Positions 18,079 to 28,000 of a stretch of DNA of 64,000 nt are shown here, one piece after another. The position numbers and the translations under genes were made by a program. This stretch comes from Agromyces allii (GTDB lineage Bacteria; Actinomycetota; Actinomycetes; Actinomycetales; Microbacteriaceae), in contig NZ_WBIN01000012.1 in NCBI RefSeq assembly GCF_009749385.1, positions 124,001 to 188,000 of the forward strand, written 5' to 3'. Below the pieces are notes generated by a model that was given only the letters and a program-made list of their open reading frames with translations, ran no database searches and was not told the DNA's origin. Position 1 is the first letter of the stretch; the number at the start of each line of letters is the position of its first letter.

Positions 18079-19326
18079 GTGTCCGACATCACCGATGTGA
18101 AGAAGATCCATGACGCCGGGATTCCGCCCGTCGGCGAGACATTCAACGAGTCGAGCCTCTTTCCAGACGAGGTCACCCTGCGCCCAACCCGAAGGCTGAC
18201 GCAGTTCCGCGACCGGAATCAGACGCCGACGTACCACCTGAACAACGGCTTCACCACTGATGGTCGGTACCTCGCGCTGATGACCCAGAACGACGGAGGC
18301 GGGTCGGCAATCCTACGAGCCGAGACGGCTACTGGCGATCTGACAGTCGTGGATGCCACGTCCCCAGGCGCAACCGACCACTTCATCGAGGGCAACGACA
18401 TGACCCTGTGGTCGCAGCCTGGACTCATCGTGACCAAGCTGGGAGAGGCCGCACTGTACGCGTACGACGTGGCCACCCTCGAGAAGAAGGTACTGATCGA
18501 ACGATTCGAATCGGATTACGCGTACGGGCACCCTGCCGGATCCGCTGACGGTCGCCACCTCTTCATCGCGAAGCATCATCTGCCGAAAGATGAATCCACG
18601 CACACGATCTACCTGCGCATCGACCTCGTCACCGGCCATGTCGAAGAAGTACTCCGCGACGAAGGCTCGGCCAACGTTCACATCCTCGCCCATCCGACGG
18701 ACCCGGATCTGCTCCTCTTCGACCGCAATTACTCTCCCGGGTGGCACGGCGGCAGCGATGGAAAGACAACCAGGGCTTGGCTCCTGGACGCGAAGACCGG
18801 CTCGTTGACCGAGGTGAAACCGCGCAATGCGAACACCTTCCAGATCCACACGAACTGGAGCGCCGATGGCCAGTACATCTACTACCACGGCTCCTCCGGT
18901 AACCCCGCGCAGCTGCCTCGAGAACAGAAGCGTGGCCTGCTGTATGACTACACCGATCGCGATTGGCTCCTCGACATGCGAGGCATCGACCACTACATCG
19001 GTGTCGCCGACCTGCACGGCAACGTCATCTGGGAATCGGACTATCCGTTCTTCCACTACGGTCATTCGAGCTCACATGCGACGCGCCAAGCGATCATCAC
19101 CGATGGCCTCATCACCCCGGACCTGATCACCGCGATCCATTGGAATGAACTCGACTCGCTCGGACTGCCGAGAACCGAAATCCTCGGGCGGCACGGCACG
19201 TACTGGAAGACGGGACAACAATTCGACCCGCACCCGATCATGTCCGCGGACGGCAAGTATCTGAGCTACAACCGTGGCCTCCGTGACGGGCGCTCAGACG
19301 TCTACCTGATGCAGTTGGAGGCATAG
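18079..19326 (+). CDS. oligogalacturonate-lyase-like beta-propeller (PL22-like)
   Basis: A 415-residue protein with TolB/WD40-like blades ending in SADGxYL turns (HTNWSADGQYIYYHG, HPIMSADGKYLSYNR). The layout and the His-rich late blades (FFHYGHSSSH, DPHPIMSADG) resemble family PL22 oligogalacturonide lyases, which cut unsaturated pectin oligomers by beta-elimination with a metal. That would fit a pectin island, but I cannot confirm all metal ligands. Otherwise it is an uncharacterised propeller enzyme. The GTG start directly follows the ThuA stop, with GAAGG 6 bases before it. There is no signal peptide. Confidence 0.7.
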   Translation: MSDITDVKKIHDAGIPPVGETFNESSLFPDEVTLRPTRRLTQFRDRNQTPTYHLNNGFTTDGRYLALMTQNDGGGSAILRAETATGDLTVVDATSPGATDHFIEGNDMTLWSQPGLIVTKLGEAALYAYDVATLEKKVLIERFESDYAYGHPAGSADGRHLFIAKHHLPKDESTHTIYLRIDLVTGHVEEVLRDEGSANVHILAHPTDPDLLLFDRNYSPGWHGGSDGKTTRAWLLDAKTGSLTEVKPRNANTFQIHTNWSADGQYIYYHGSSGNPAQLPREQKRGLLYDYTDRDWLLDMRGIDHYIGVADLHGNVIWESDYPFFHYGHSSSHATRQAIITDGLITPDLITAIHWNELDSLGLPRTEILGRHGTYWKTGQQFDPHPIMSADGKYLSYNRGLRDGRSDVYLMQLEA

Positions 19327-19330
19327 CCCG

Positions 19331-20440
19331 ATGCATGTACTGTCCGCGACGCATGACCTGGATACGCCGACGGTGTCCGACCTGCTGACGGGCATCGCCG
19401 ACCGAGCCGGCGCGTGGCTCACGCGCCGCCGCAGCCCTGACGGAATCGGATTCGGGCTTTGCGAAGGGTCGATCGTTCCAGTCGAGCTCAATGCCACAAC
19501 TGCAGGTGTGGAACTGTGGGTCGCGCTCGGGCTCCCGCTCACAGCCCAAGAGCGAGTGAGCTGGATCGAACATCTGGCCGCCTACCAACTGGAACGCACC
19601 GGACTGGTCGTCGACCGCACCTGGCGCGGACGGCAGCTCGTGGCGAACCCGCGGCAGCGATCCGACGGCGACACCTTCTTCACCATGACCACGACCGCCG
19701 CGCTCGACGCACTCGGAGGGCAGCTCCGCTACCCCGTGAGATACCTTGCAGAGGCGTCCGTTCGCGACCTGGAAGCCGCAGTCTCCTGGGAGTGGCTCGC
19801 GCACGCCCCGTTCGGCGTTGGAGACTTCGGGCCCTTAGTGCTCCACAACACGCGGCTGGCCGTCCCAGGTGCCGCCGAGCAATGGAGCTGGGTCAACGAG
19901 ATGCTCGTGCGCACTCAAGACCCCAGCGGCTTCTGGCCGGTCGGCACAATCGCTGGTCCGATCACACCCCACATCAACCGAGCCTTCCACGTGCTGCGCG
20001 CGAGCTGGAACCTCTCCGGGCGACCAATCGAGCGTGCAGAGTCCCTCATTGACGCCTGCCTCATCGCCGGCGACGACCCGACGTTCTACGGATGGGACAC
20101 GGGCTTCGCTTGCAACGATCTCGACCTTGCTCACGTCGCCTACTCCGCGGCTCGATGGACAGACCACCGACGCGACGAACTCGCCGACTGGGCGCGACGT
20201 TTGCTTGCGCGAGTACTCGCCGTCGAGAAGCCCGGAGGAGGCTTCTCGTTCTTCCACGAAACGGCCATGGAAGCGCACGCAGGAATCGCGATGAGCGGCC
20301 GCCGGCCCAAGGCAGACATGTGGGGAACGCTGATGTACCTCGGAGCGATCAAAATGACGGCCGAGCTCGGCTGGCCCGAGGTCAAGGCCCCCTGGGCCTT
20401 CAGCAAAGTCCACGCGGTACCGGAAGGCGGCAGACGATGA
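19331..20440 (+). CDS. alpha/alpha-toroid-like protein, copy 2
   Basis: A 369-residue paralogue of the protein at 14547-15692, with the same helix-pair pattern and a shared core (TPHINRAFHVLRASWNLSG, GWDTGFACNDLDLAHVAYSA). Turns such as QDPSGFWPVG recall squalene-cyclase/prenyltransferase toroids. Conserved Asp, Trp and His positions could form an active site, but no known family triad is visible. GGAGG lies about 9 bases before the ATG. Its stop overlaps the following acyltransferase start by 4 bp, so the two are translationally coupled, as in copy 1 but in the opposite gene order. Function unknown. Confidence 0.78.
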   Translation: MHVLSATHDLDTPTVSDLLTGIADRAGAWLTRRRSPDGIGFGLCEGSIVPVELNATTAGVELWVALGLPLTAQERVSWIEHLAAYQLERTGLVVDRTWRGRQLVANPRQRSDGDTFFTMTTTAALDALGGQLRYPVRYLAEASVRDLEAAVSWEWLAHAPFGVGDFGPLVLHNTRLAVPGAAEQWSWVNEMLVRTQDPSGFWPVGTIAGPITPHINRAFHVLRASWNLSGRPIERAESLIDACLIAGDDPTFYGWDTGFACNDLDLAHVAYSAARWTDHRRDELADWARRLLARVLAVEKPGGGFSFFHETAMEAHAGIAMSGRRPKADMWGTLMYLGAIKMTAELGWPEVKAPWAFSKVHAVPEGGRR

Positions 20441-20985
20441 CGAACGCATACAGCTGGTGGGAGGAGACCCGGACGGGTTCCCCCGAATCCATCCGCATTG
20501 GCTCGGGAACTCGGATCGCACCGGGCGCGCGACTCGACGGAGCGTCCGGGCCGATTTCTTTCGGAGAGAACTGCGAGATCCATGAAGGAGCCCTCTTGCT
20601 GCCGTACGGCGGTTCGATCCGGCTCGGCGACAACTGCACCGTGAACCCGTACACGGTGATCTACGGCCACGGCGGAGTTCAGATCGGCGACAACGTCAGG
20701 ATCGCGACGCACTCTGTGATCGTCTCCGCCAACCACGTCTTCAGCGACCCCGACCAGCCGATCTACCAGCAGGGTGTCACCGCCGAGGGGATCGTCATTG
20801 AAGACGATGTCTGGATCGGAGCGAATGTCACCATCCTCGACGGGGCGCACATCGGCCACGGATGCGTCGTCGCAGCTGGCAGCGTCGTCCGCGGCCACCA
20901 CGCGCCAATGTCGGTGCTCGGCGGCACGCCAGCACGTGTGTTGAAGAAGCGCAACGCGGGAGACCTCGTCACTCCGCTGCCGTGA
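20437..20985 (+). CDS. hexapeptide-repeat (LbetaH) acyltransferase, copy 2
   Basis: A 182-residue left-handed beta-helix acyltransferase with repeats IGSGTRIAPGARL, LGDNCTVNPYTVIY, IGDNVRIATHSVIV, IEDDVWIGANVTIL and IGHGCVVAAGSVV. The probable catalytic His is in SANHVFSDPDQPIYQQG, aligning with GFNHRMSPDAPVFTQG in copy 1. It probably acylates a sugar or glycoside. The ATG lies within the stop of toroid copy 2. An AraC-type regulator gene follows 25 bases later. Confidence 0.87.
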   Translation: MTNAYSWWEETRTGSPESIRIGSGTRIAPGARLDGASGPISFGENCEIHEGALLLPYGGSIRLGDNCTVNPYTVIYGHGGVQIGDNVRIATHSVIVSANHVFSDPDQPIYQQGVTAEGIVIEDDVWIGANVTILDGAHIGHGCVVAAGSVVRGHHAPMSVLGGTPARVLKKRNAGDLVTPLP

Positions 20986-21010
20986 CGGGCGAACGGTCGA
21001 GGAGAGCAAT

Positions 21011-21853
21011 GTGGCTCTAGACGCAATCGAGGAGCTCCTCGGGACAGTCGTGCTCCGCCAACATGGTGGATTCGGCCGCCGAGAATGCGAACCGGGCTGG
21101 GAGTGGAACCCGACCCTCGACGACTACGACTTCTGGTACGTCATCGCAGGCAGCGGCGCGCTGAGCATCAACGACGGACCTCAGCGCCAACTCGAGCCGG
21201 GGTCCCTCGCGGTGCTTCGGCCCGGCGATCATGTCCAGGCCACACAAGACTCGACCGCTCGTTTGACCGTCCTGTACTGCCACTTCGAGTTCGTCGACCG
21301 AACGACGGGACTTCCCGTCACGCTTCCACCCGAAAGCATGCCTGGCCCTCTTCTGACCGTGAAGCAGGTCGGACCCATCGCCGACGCTCTGTATCGGATC
21401 GTCAGGCGCTTGCGCGATCGCAGCGCCTTGGGGCACTACGCCGCAGGCGGGATGCTCATGGAACTGTTAGCCCAGGTCTACGTACAAGACGCCGCGCAAC
21501 GGGGCGGCGCTCAAGGCATCGACACTCGTTTGCAAGACGCCATCGAGCTCATTCTCGACCGCCCCGCCAGGAGATCGTCGCTGGATGAGGTCGCGCGGGC
21601 GGTCGGACTGTCGGCGGACCAGCTGAGCCGTCTGTTCGTCACCCAACTTGGCACGACCTTCCGACGCTTCACTGTTGACGCCCGTCTCGATCGTGCGTGC
21701 GAACTGCTCCAACACACGGTCATGACCGTCAGCCAGATCTCGCTCGTGCTGGGCTACTCCGATCAGTTCCTCTTCAGCCGGCAATTCCGCGCCAGATACG
21801 GCGAACCGCCATCTGCCTACCGCCGTTCGGTGCACAACAGTCAGGGTTCGTGA
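21011..21853 (+). CDS. AraC-family transcriptional regulator
   Basis: A 280-residue regulator. An N-terminal cupin (DDYDFWYVIAGSGALSI, LEPGSLAVLRPGDHVQ; about residues 25-90) precedes the AraC helix-turn-helix pair (about residues 175-275; SLDEVARAVGLSADQLSRLF, VSQISLVLGYSDQFLFSRQF, GEPPSAYRR). The GTG start has GAGGAG 6 bases upstream. It is last in the run that starts with the 2-hydroxyacid dehydrogenase gene, so it may autoregulate that operon through the direct repeat at 16291-16320. The inducer is unknown. Confidence 0.9.
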   Translation: MALDAIEELLGTVVLRQHGGFGRRECEPGWEWNPTLDDYDFWYVIAGSGALSINDGPQRQLEPGSLAVLRPGDHVQATQDSTARLTVLYCHFEFVDRTTGLPVTLPPESMPGPLLTVKQVGPIADALYRIVRRLRDRSALGHYAAGGMLMELLAQVYVQDAAQRGGAQGIDTRLQDAIELILDRPARRSSLDEVARAVGLSADQLSRLFVTQLGTTFRRFTVDARLDRACELLQHTVMTVSQISLVLGYSDQFLFSRQFRARYGEPPSAYRRSVHNSQGS

Positions 21854-21930
21854 CATGTACCGGGGCTATTCCCGCTTTCTAGGCTGAGTGTATTCATCAG
21901 GCATCCTGCCCGATCAGGAGGAGATTCACC

Positions 21931-22791
21931 ATGTCAACGGACACGCTTACCGGCGGGGTCGACACGCTCGGCGGAGAGTACTCGGAGCATCTCTACCGCA
22001 ACGACGTCGTTGCCCAAGCCGTTCCCGACCTCGCAGCGATCGACGCCGACGCGATCGAGGAGTACCGCGCAATGGGCTTCCTGGCCGTCGACCACGCTCT
22101 CACCGCCGAGGAGACCGCATCCGCGATCGTCGGTCTGAAGACGGTCATCGACGAAGCGTCCGACCGCATCGACCTCCAGTTCGAAGCCGCTGTCGCCGAC
22201 CAACTCGAATCGCTCACCCCTGACGAAAAGGCCGACTCGATCCGCCGTCTCATGAAGTTCGTGAACGAGGACGAACGCCTCCATTCCATCGCCTATCACC
22301 CGGAGATCCTTCGTGTAGCCCGCGAGATCATCGGAACGGACGACATCATCATGTTCCAGGACATGGCACTCCTGAAGCCCCCGGGCGTCGGCCGGGAGAA
22401 GCCGTGGCACCAGGACAAGGCGTTCTTCAACATCGACCTGAACGCAACGGTCGTCGGGGTCTGGATCGCGCTGGACGAAGCCACATTCGAGAACGGCTGC
22501 ATGCACGTCCTACCCGGCTCGCACAGTGAGGGCCCAGTTCCGCACTTCGCCCGACGAGACTGGCAGATCTGCGACACAGACGTCGCCCTCGCTAGGGACG
22601 TCGCTGTGCCCCTGAAACCCGGCGGTCTCCTCTTCTTCGACGGACTCATTCACCACGGCACGCCGGCGAACCGGACGGACACCCGTCGCCGGGCGATCCA
22701 GTTCCACTACGTGGACCGGAACGTATTCACCATCCCCGAGGAAGACCGCCTCGAGGTCTATGGTCTCGAGGGTCGCGGCGTCACGTGCTGA
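21931..22791 (+). CDS. phytanoyl-CoA dioxygenase family protein
   Basis: A 286-residue Fe(II)/2-oxoglutarate-dependent oxygenase of the PhyH family, which hydroxylates small molecules. The metal-binding HxD is His160 and Asp162 in WHQDKAFFNI. The distal His is 241 or 242 in IHHGTPANRTD, and RRRAIQFHYV carries the 2-oxoglutarate-binding Arg. AGGAGGAG lies ahead of the ATG. The next gene starts within its last codons. The substrate is unknown; context suggests a sugar derivative. Confidence 0.88.
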   Translation: MSTDTLTGGVDTLGGEYSEHLYRNDVVAQAVPDLAAIDADAIEEYRAMGFLAVDHALTAEETASAIVGLKTVIDEASDRIDLQFEAAVADQLESLTPDEKADSIRRLMKFVNEDERLHSIAYHPEILRVAREIIGTDDIIMFQDMALLKPPGVGREKPWHQDKAFFNIDLNATVVGVWIALDEATFENGCMHVLPGSHSEGPVPHFARRDWQICDTDVALARDVAVPLKPGGLLFFDGLIHHGTPANRTDTRRRAIQFHYVDRNVFTIPEEDRLEVYGLEGRGVTC

Positions 22792-23750
22792 CCTCCGAAA
22801 CGGCGGATACCGTGATCGACGGAGTTCGCTATCGGATCGAGATCGTCGACGCGCTGGACTCTGAAGCCACGGCCTGGGCGCACCCCGGCGTCTGTGTCGC
22901 GCCTGGGAACACGGTGCTGTGGACTGCCCCGGACGGATCCACCATTCGTAGCCTTGCAGCGGACGGGCGCGGCGCGCCTCGTGCCGTCGACGCAGTCGAG
23001 TGCCACGGGCTCGCATCGGACGATCACGGTGGTGTCTGGATCGCCGACCCTGGACGAAAGGCGCGGGCTGACGGCCCCGAGGTCGTTCGACGGGTATCGG
23101 AGGGTCGAGTCACACGAGTGAACGCAGTAGGCGTCACGACCCATGAGCTCGCCGACCCGGGGGATGGCTGGCGCCCATCCGGCATCGCGTTGCGCGACTC
23201 CCGAGCAGCACACGACGAACGGATCTGGGTCGCAGACGGCTATGGGCAGAGTTTCGTGCACTGCTTCTCGGCGGATGGAAAGGTCCTGTGGTCCAGCGAC
23301 GGCAGCGACAGCGGGACGCCGTTCCTCACCCCTCATGGCATCATCGTCGACGACCGCGGGGCCTCCCCGCGCCTCCTCGTTGCAGACCGAGGCAACGCGC
23401 GAATCGTTGCCCTCACGCTCGACGGTGTCTTCATCGAGTCGGTGGGCGAGGGCGAGCTGACCAGTCCGTCGAATTTTGCGCTCAACGGCTCGCGCCTTTG
23501 GGTGACCGAGCTTTTCGGCGCGATCATCGTGCTGAATGACGACGATCGCGTAGTGGGCTCGTTCGGAGACGCTTCGAAATCGGATGATCCAATCTGGCCC
23601 AACGTATTGGCTGACGGCCGCCTCGGAGGGCCGTCCGTTTCACCCGACCGGCTGCGGGCGCCGCACGGCATCGCGGTAACAGCGAACGGCGAGGTGTACG
23701 TCACAGAATGGATCATCGGAGGGCGCGTCATCAGGCTCGTGCCGACGTGA
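22785..23750 (+). CDS. NHL/SMP-30-like six-bladed propeller protein
   Basis: A 321-residue protein with repeated propeller strands (HPGVCVAPGNTVLWTAPDG, GLASDDHGGVWIADPG, PHGIIVDDRG...LLVADRGNARI, APHGIAVTANGEVYVTEW). This pattern is seen in NHL-repeat and gluconolactonase-like proteins. The GTG start overlaps the dioxygenase stop by 7 bp, indicating coupling. No secretion signal. A lactonase or hydratase role in sugar-acid metabolism is conceivable; function unassigned. Confidence 0.8.
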   Translation: MLTSETADTVIDGVRYRIEIVDALDSEATAWAHPGVCVAPGNTVLWTAPDGSTIRSLAADGRGAPRAVDAVECHGLASDDHGGVWIADPGRKARADGPEVVRRVSEGRVTRVNAVGVTTHELADPGDGWRPSGIALRDSRAAHDERIWVADGYGQSFVHCFSADGKVLWSSDGSDSGTPFLTPHGIIVDDRGASPRLLVADRGNARIVALTLDGVFIESVGEGELTSPSNFALNGSRLWVTELFGAIIVLNDDDRVVGSFGDASKSDDPIWPNVLADGRLGGPSVSPDRLRAPHGIAVTANGEVYVTEWIIGGRVIRLVPT

Positions 23751-23840
23751 CCCGCTCCGGCGAGTTCGCTCGTCGGATCGTCTATGCCCAACCCCGGTTC
23801 GATCCTGTCCGCGACTGCCCCTGCCCACAACACTCGAACC

Positions 23841-24833
23841 ATGCCCCACACTGCAGCGGCCGGCCGCTACGCATCGATGACCTATGTCCGTTCAGGCCGG
23901 AGCGGCCTGCGGCTTCCGCGGATCTCGCTCGGCATGTGGAACAACTTCGGCACGACGCGAGGGTGGGACACGCAACGCGCGCTCGTGACGCATGCCTTCG
24001 ATCGAGGCATCACGCACTTCGACCTTGCGAACAACTACGGTCCGCCTCCCGGCGCCGCGGAGAGCGCCTTCGGTCGGGTTCTCGCCGGAGACCTACGGCA
24101 CTACCGAGATGAGATCATCGTCTCGACCAAAGCGGGCTATCAAATGTGGGACGGCCCATACGGCGACTGGGGATCGCGTAAGTCGATGCTCGCATCGCTC
24201 GACCAATCCCTGCATCGGACCGGACTCGAGTACTTCGACGTCTTCTACTCGCACCGCCCGGATCCCGAGACGCCGATCGAAGAAACGATGGGCGCCTTGG
24301 CCGCCGCGGTGCGACAGGGCAAGGCGCTGTACGTCGGCATCTCCAACTACAACGCCGAGCAGACCCGTGCGGCGGTCATCGCGCTCCGCGCCGAGAACAT
24401 CCCCCTGACGATCCACCAACCTCGCTACAACATCTTCGACCGGAAGCCAGAGGATGCACTCCTGGCCACCCTCGACGAGCTGGGTGTCGGATGCATCGTC
24501 TTCTCTCCGCTCGCAGGCGGACTGCTCACGGAACGGTATCTCGAGGGCGTCCCACCGGGCTCGCGAGCGGCGGAAGGCCGATGGATGAACTCATCTGACA
24601 TCGGTGAGGAGTACCTGGCGACGGCGAACGCGCTCGCAGATATCGCAGAACGCCGGGGGCAGACGCTCTCCCAGCTCGCCCTGAGCTGGGTGCTTCGCCG
24701 ACCGGAGGTCACGAGCGCTCTGATCGGGGCTTCCAGCATCGACCAGCTCGACCGAAACCTCGCCGCGCTTGACGCGGCCGGGCTGACCACGGCTGACCTC
24801 GCGGCAATCGACGAATACGCCCGCCAGCACTGA
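23841..24833 (+). CDS. aldo/keto reductase, YghZ-like (AKR14)
   Basis: A 330-residue TIM-barrel NADPH-dependent reductase. The tetrad is visible: Asp and Tyr in HFDLANNYG, Lys in STKAGYQMW, His in FYSHRPDPETP. The N terminus (GRYASM...RSGRSGLRLP) matches the E. coli L-glyceraldehyde-3-phosphate reductase YghZ, whose alignment supports the ATG at 23841 rather than the longer frame from 23784. No strong Shine-Dalgarno is visible. It could reduce aldehydes or aldoses arising in the pathway. Confidence 0.9.
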   Translation: MPHTAAAGRYASMTYVRSGRSGLRLPRISLGMWNNFGTTRGWDTQRALVTHAFDRGITHFDLANNYGPPPGAAESAFGRVLAGDLRHYRDEIIVSTKAGYQMWDGPYGDWGSRKSMLASLDQSLHRTGLEYFDVFYSHRPDPETPIEETMGALAAAVRQGKALYVGISNYNAEQTRAAVIALRAENIPLTIHQPRYNIFDRKPEDALLATLDELGVGCIVFSPLAGGLLTERYLEGVPPGSRAAEGRWMNSSDIGEEYLATANALADIAERRGQTLSQLALSWVLRRPEVTSALIGASSIDQLDRNLAALDAAGLTTADLAAIDEYARQH

Positions 24834-24887
24834 GTGCGGACCCTGCGGATCGGCTCTGCTCGCCGATTCAACCACGCGGGGCGTGCG

Positions 24888-24924
24888 CATCTGGGTGGAC
24901 GTCGATCATCGTTTCGTCCAGATG
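24888..24924. promoter_or_regulatory. inverted motif upstream of GH53 gene
   Basis: CATCTGG (24888-24894) and CCAGATG (24918-24924) form an inverted repeat. The right arm is part of TTCGTCCAGATG (24913-24924), the motif shared with the importer and GH51 upstream regions. It lies about 95-130 bases before the GH53 start, a typical activator position. Confidence 0.4.
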
Positions 24925-25017
24925 ATTCCGGAAGATTCTCACTTCTCGGCCCCCTCGGCCCGGCCATACGTTCATGGGCGATCCCAAACAACTCGACCAT
25001 CACCACGAAGGAGTGAG

Positions 25018-28000
25018 ATGGCTACCAATCGCACGGTCCGAGGTCGCTTCCGCCGAGCCCTGGCTATCGTCGCCGCATCGGCAGTCGCACTTCCCGTCGC
25101 AGGTGTCGTGTTCGCTCCGGCCGCCGAGGCAGCCGTACCTGCGGCAACAAGCATGGCGAGTGCGGTGGCGGCGCCTGACGCGAATCTCGACTTCGAATCG
25201 GCTCTTTCCTCGTGGGAGACGACTGGCAATGTGACGGCACCCACATCGGGAGCCCAGCACGGCAATAGGTACGCGTCGCTCGCTGCGAATGCCACGGCAC
25301 GTGTCACCATCTCAGGGCTCGCCCAGGGCAGCTACAGTCTCGCGGGATGGTTCCGCGGTTCCGCCGGCAACAACAACGCGAACCTGACCGTGTCCGGCAC
25401 TGGAGGCCCCAATTCGGTCGCCTTGGTGGATGCCAACATCAACAACAACGCGTGGCAGCAGACCTCGCATCGCAATGTCTTGGTGTACTCCGGCGAGCTG
25501 ACGCTCTCGATCACCGCCGGAAGCACCGCTCTGAGCGTGGACAACCTCACGCTCACGCTCGACTCCGCAGACCTGTCCGTCCCCAACTGGGGATTCGAAT
25601 CAGGCCTTGACGGGTGGAACGCATCCGCTGGCGCCAGTCTGGACTCGAGCAGCGCCGATACCGGTCAGAACGCCGTCAAGCTCGCGGCAGACGCCACGAT
25701 CTCACGCCAGGTCGCAGTGGAGCCGAACACCCGCTACGGATTCACCGCCCGGGTGAAGGTCGACGAGCAGGACACCTTCTCAACCGAAAAGGTGAAGGAC
25801 GCGAAGGACCGGATCATCGGCGAACTCGTGCACCGTGAATCGACCGGCGACCGAGTGAACATCGGCGTCAAGTCCCTGAACGGGACTGTCCTGCGCCAGG
25901 CTCCTGCAGGCACGGACGGCTACTCACTCGTCTCGATCACCTTCGAGACCGGGCCCGACGACCACGCTGTCGAGCTGTACGCAAACACCGTCAAGGACGA
26001 CGCTTTCGAAGCCTCGGTCGAGCTCTGGAACTCCGATGGCACCTACGTAGAAGACCCCTGGAACGGCAACGACGACCACTTCGCGTACGTCGACACGATC
26101 GACCTGTTTGCAATCCACGACGATGAGAACATCCGCGGCGCCGACGTTTCGTTCCTGCCCGCCATCGAAGACCACGGCGGCAAGTACTTCGCCAACGGGG
26201 TTCAGCAGGACGGACTGCGGATCTTGTCCAACCACGGCGTGAACTCGATCATCTCGATGATCTTCGTGCAGGCAGGCAACACCGTGTACGACAACAACAC
26301 CCTTGAACCGATCTATTCGGCCGAGCTCGATGACGCCGGCAACCCGATCGAATACAAGATGATCGAAGGCTACTTCGACAAGGTGCACACCACGAAGCTC
26401 GCCGAGCGTGCAACTCAGCTGGGCATGAGCTACATGCCGAGCTTCCACTACTCCGACGCCTGGATCAGCGCCGGCAAGGCTTACGCGCCGAGCTCATGGA
26501 TCAACACCGACTATGCGGGAAAGCGCACGAACACCGACCTCGCGCACATCAAGTCGATCGTCTACAACTACGTCTACGACTTCATCTCGGGTCTCGTCGA
26601 GAAGAACGTCGACATTGCCGGCGTCAAGCAGGGCAACGAACAAGATGGCGGGCTCATCTGGCCCATCGGCCGTGGTGCCACCTCGGTCGGGCACGCCTCG
26701 ATCATCACCGCGACGTGGGACGCGGTGGAAGCCGCCGCACCCGGAACTGCCCGATCCGTTCACACCAACAACGGGTACGACACCGCCTACGTCGACAACA
26801 TCTTCAACGGTCTCGCGGCGAACGGGGCAAAGTTCGACGGTGAGTCCCACTCGCTCTACGGCGGCCGCTCGAGCGGCAACATCATCAAAATGGCCAACGT
26901 GCTGAACGCCAACCCGGACCGTCGATACCACGACTACCTCAACGTCGAAACGGGATTCGCCTTCACGAAGTACCTGGCCAGCTACAGCCAGCAGACCGCA
27001 TCGATGGGTCAATCCGCGTACTACCGGAGCAGCCCGAACGGCCAGTACAACTGGCTGCTCGACTACCAGCAGGCCGCCTTGGACACACCGAACCCGTACG
27101 GCCAAACCCGAGGCTTCTACTACTGGGAGACCGACTGGATTCCGACGCCAGGCGCCGGCAGCAGCCAGACCTCAAATGCCACTGTCGCCGGCCGCATAAT
27201 GTTCAACAACGGCGATGTCACCATCAAGGAAATGGGGAGCACCCGCGCCGGAAAAGCCGGCGACATGATGGATTCGATGTACGCGTACCTCTGGCGCGGC
27301 CTCCCGAAGGCGAAACCGAGCACCGCACTGACACCACTCAACTCCGACAACGGAATCGCCGATGGCGTGTATGCCGTCACCCCGACCGAACCGACCGGGA
27401 TCTCGCTCGCCGAGACGATCCTGTCCCTCACGACCGGTCGAAGCCAGCGGCTCAAGCCGACGATCATCCCGATCGACCAGGTGCTCAACGACAGCACGAT
27501 CGACTATTCCTCCGCCAACACCGCGGTCGCGACCCTGACCGACAACGGTTATGTGCGGGCCGAAGGGCCGGGCACAACGACCGTTACGGCCACGGACGCC
27601 GCAGGCCACACGGCCACGGCGACGGTGAACGTTGCCGCTCCCACCCTGGCGTCCAACGCCGACCTGACCATCACTGCCGGAACCAACACGGTCGCCGACG
27701 GCGGCACGATCACCGCCGCGGTCCTGGCTCGGGTCGACTTGACGGCAACCCTCGCCAACGCGACATCCAAGTCCGTCGTGTTCAGTTCCTCCAACCCGGG
27801 AGTCGCCTCGTTCTTCGGCGAGACCTGGCAAACGCCGGCGGGCAGCTTGCGAGGGCGAACGGATGACTCATCGAAGGTGCAGCTCAATGTGAAGCGTGCC
27901 GGCTCCACCACGATCACGGTGACCTCCACCGACGGTGGAGCGTCGAAATCCTTCACGCTCAACGCAACGAAGGTCGGCGTCACATCCGTCACGCTCAACA

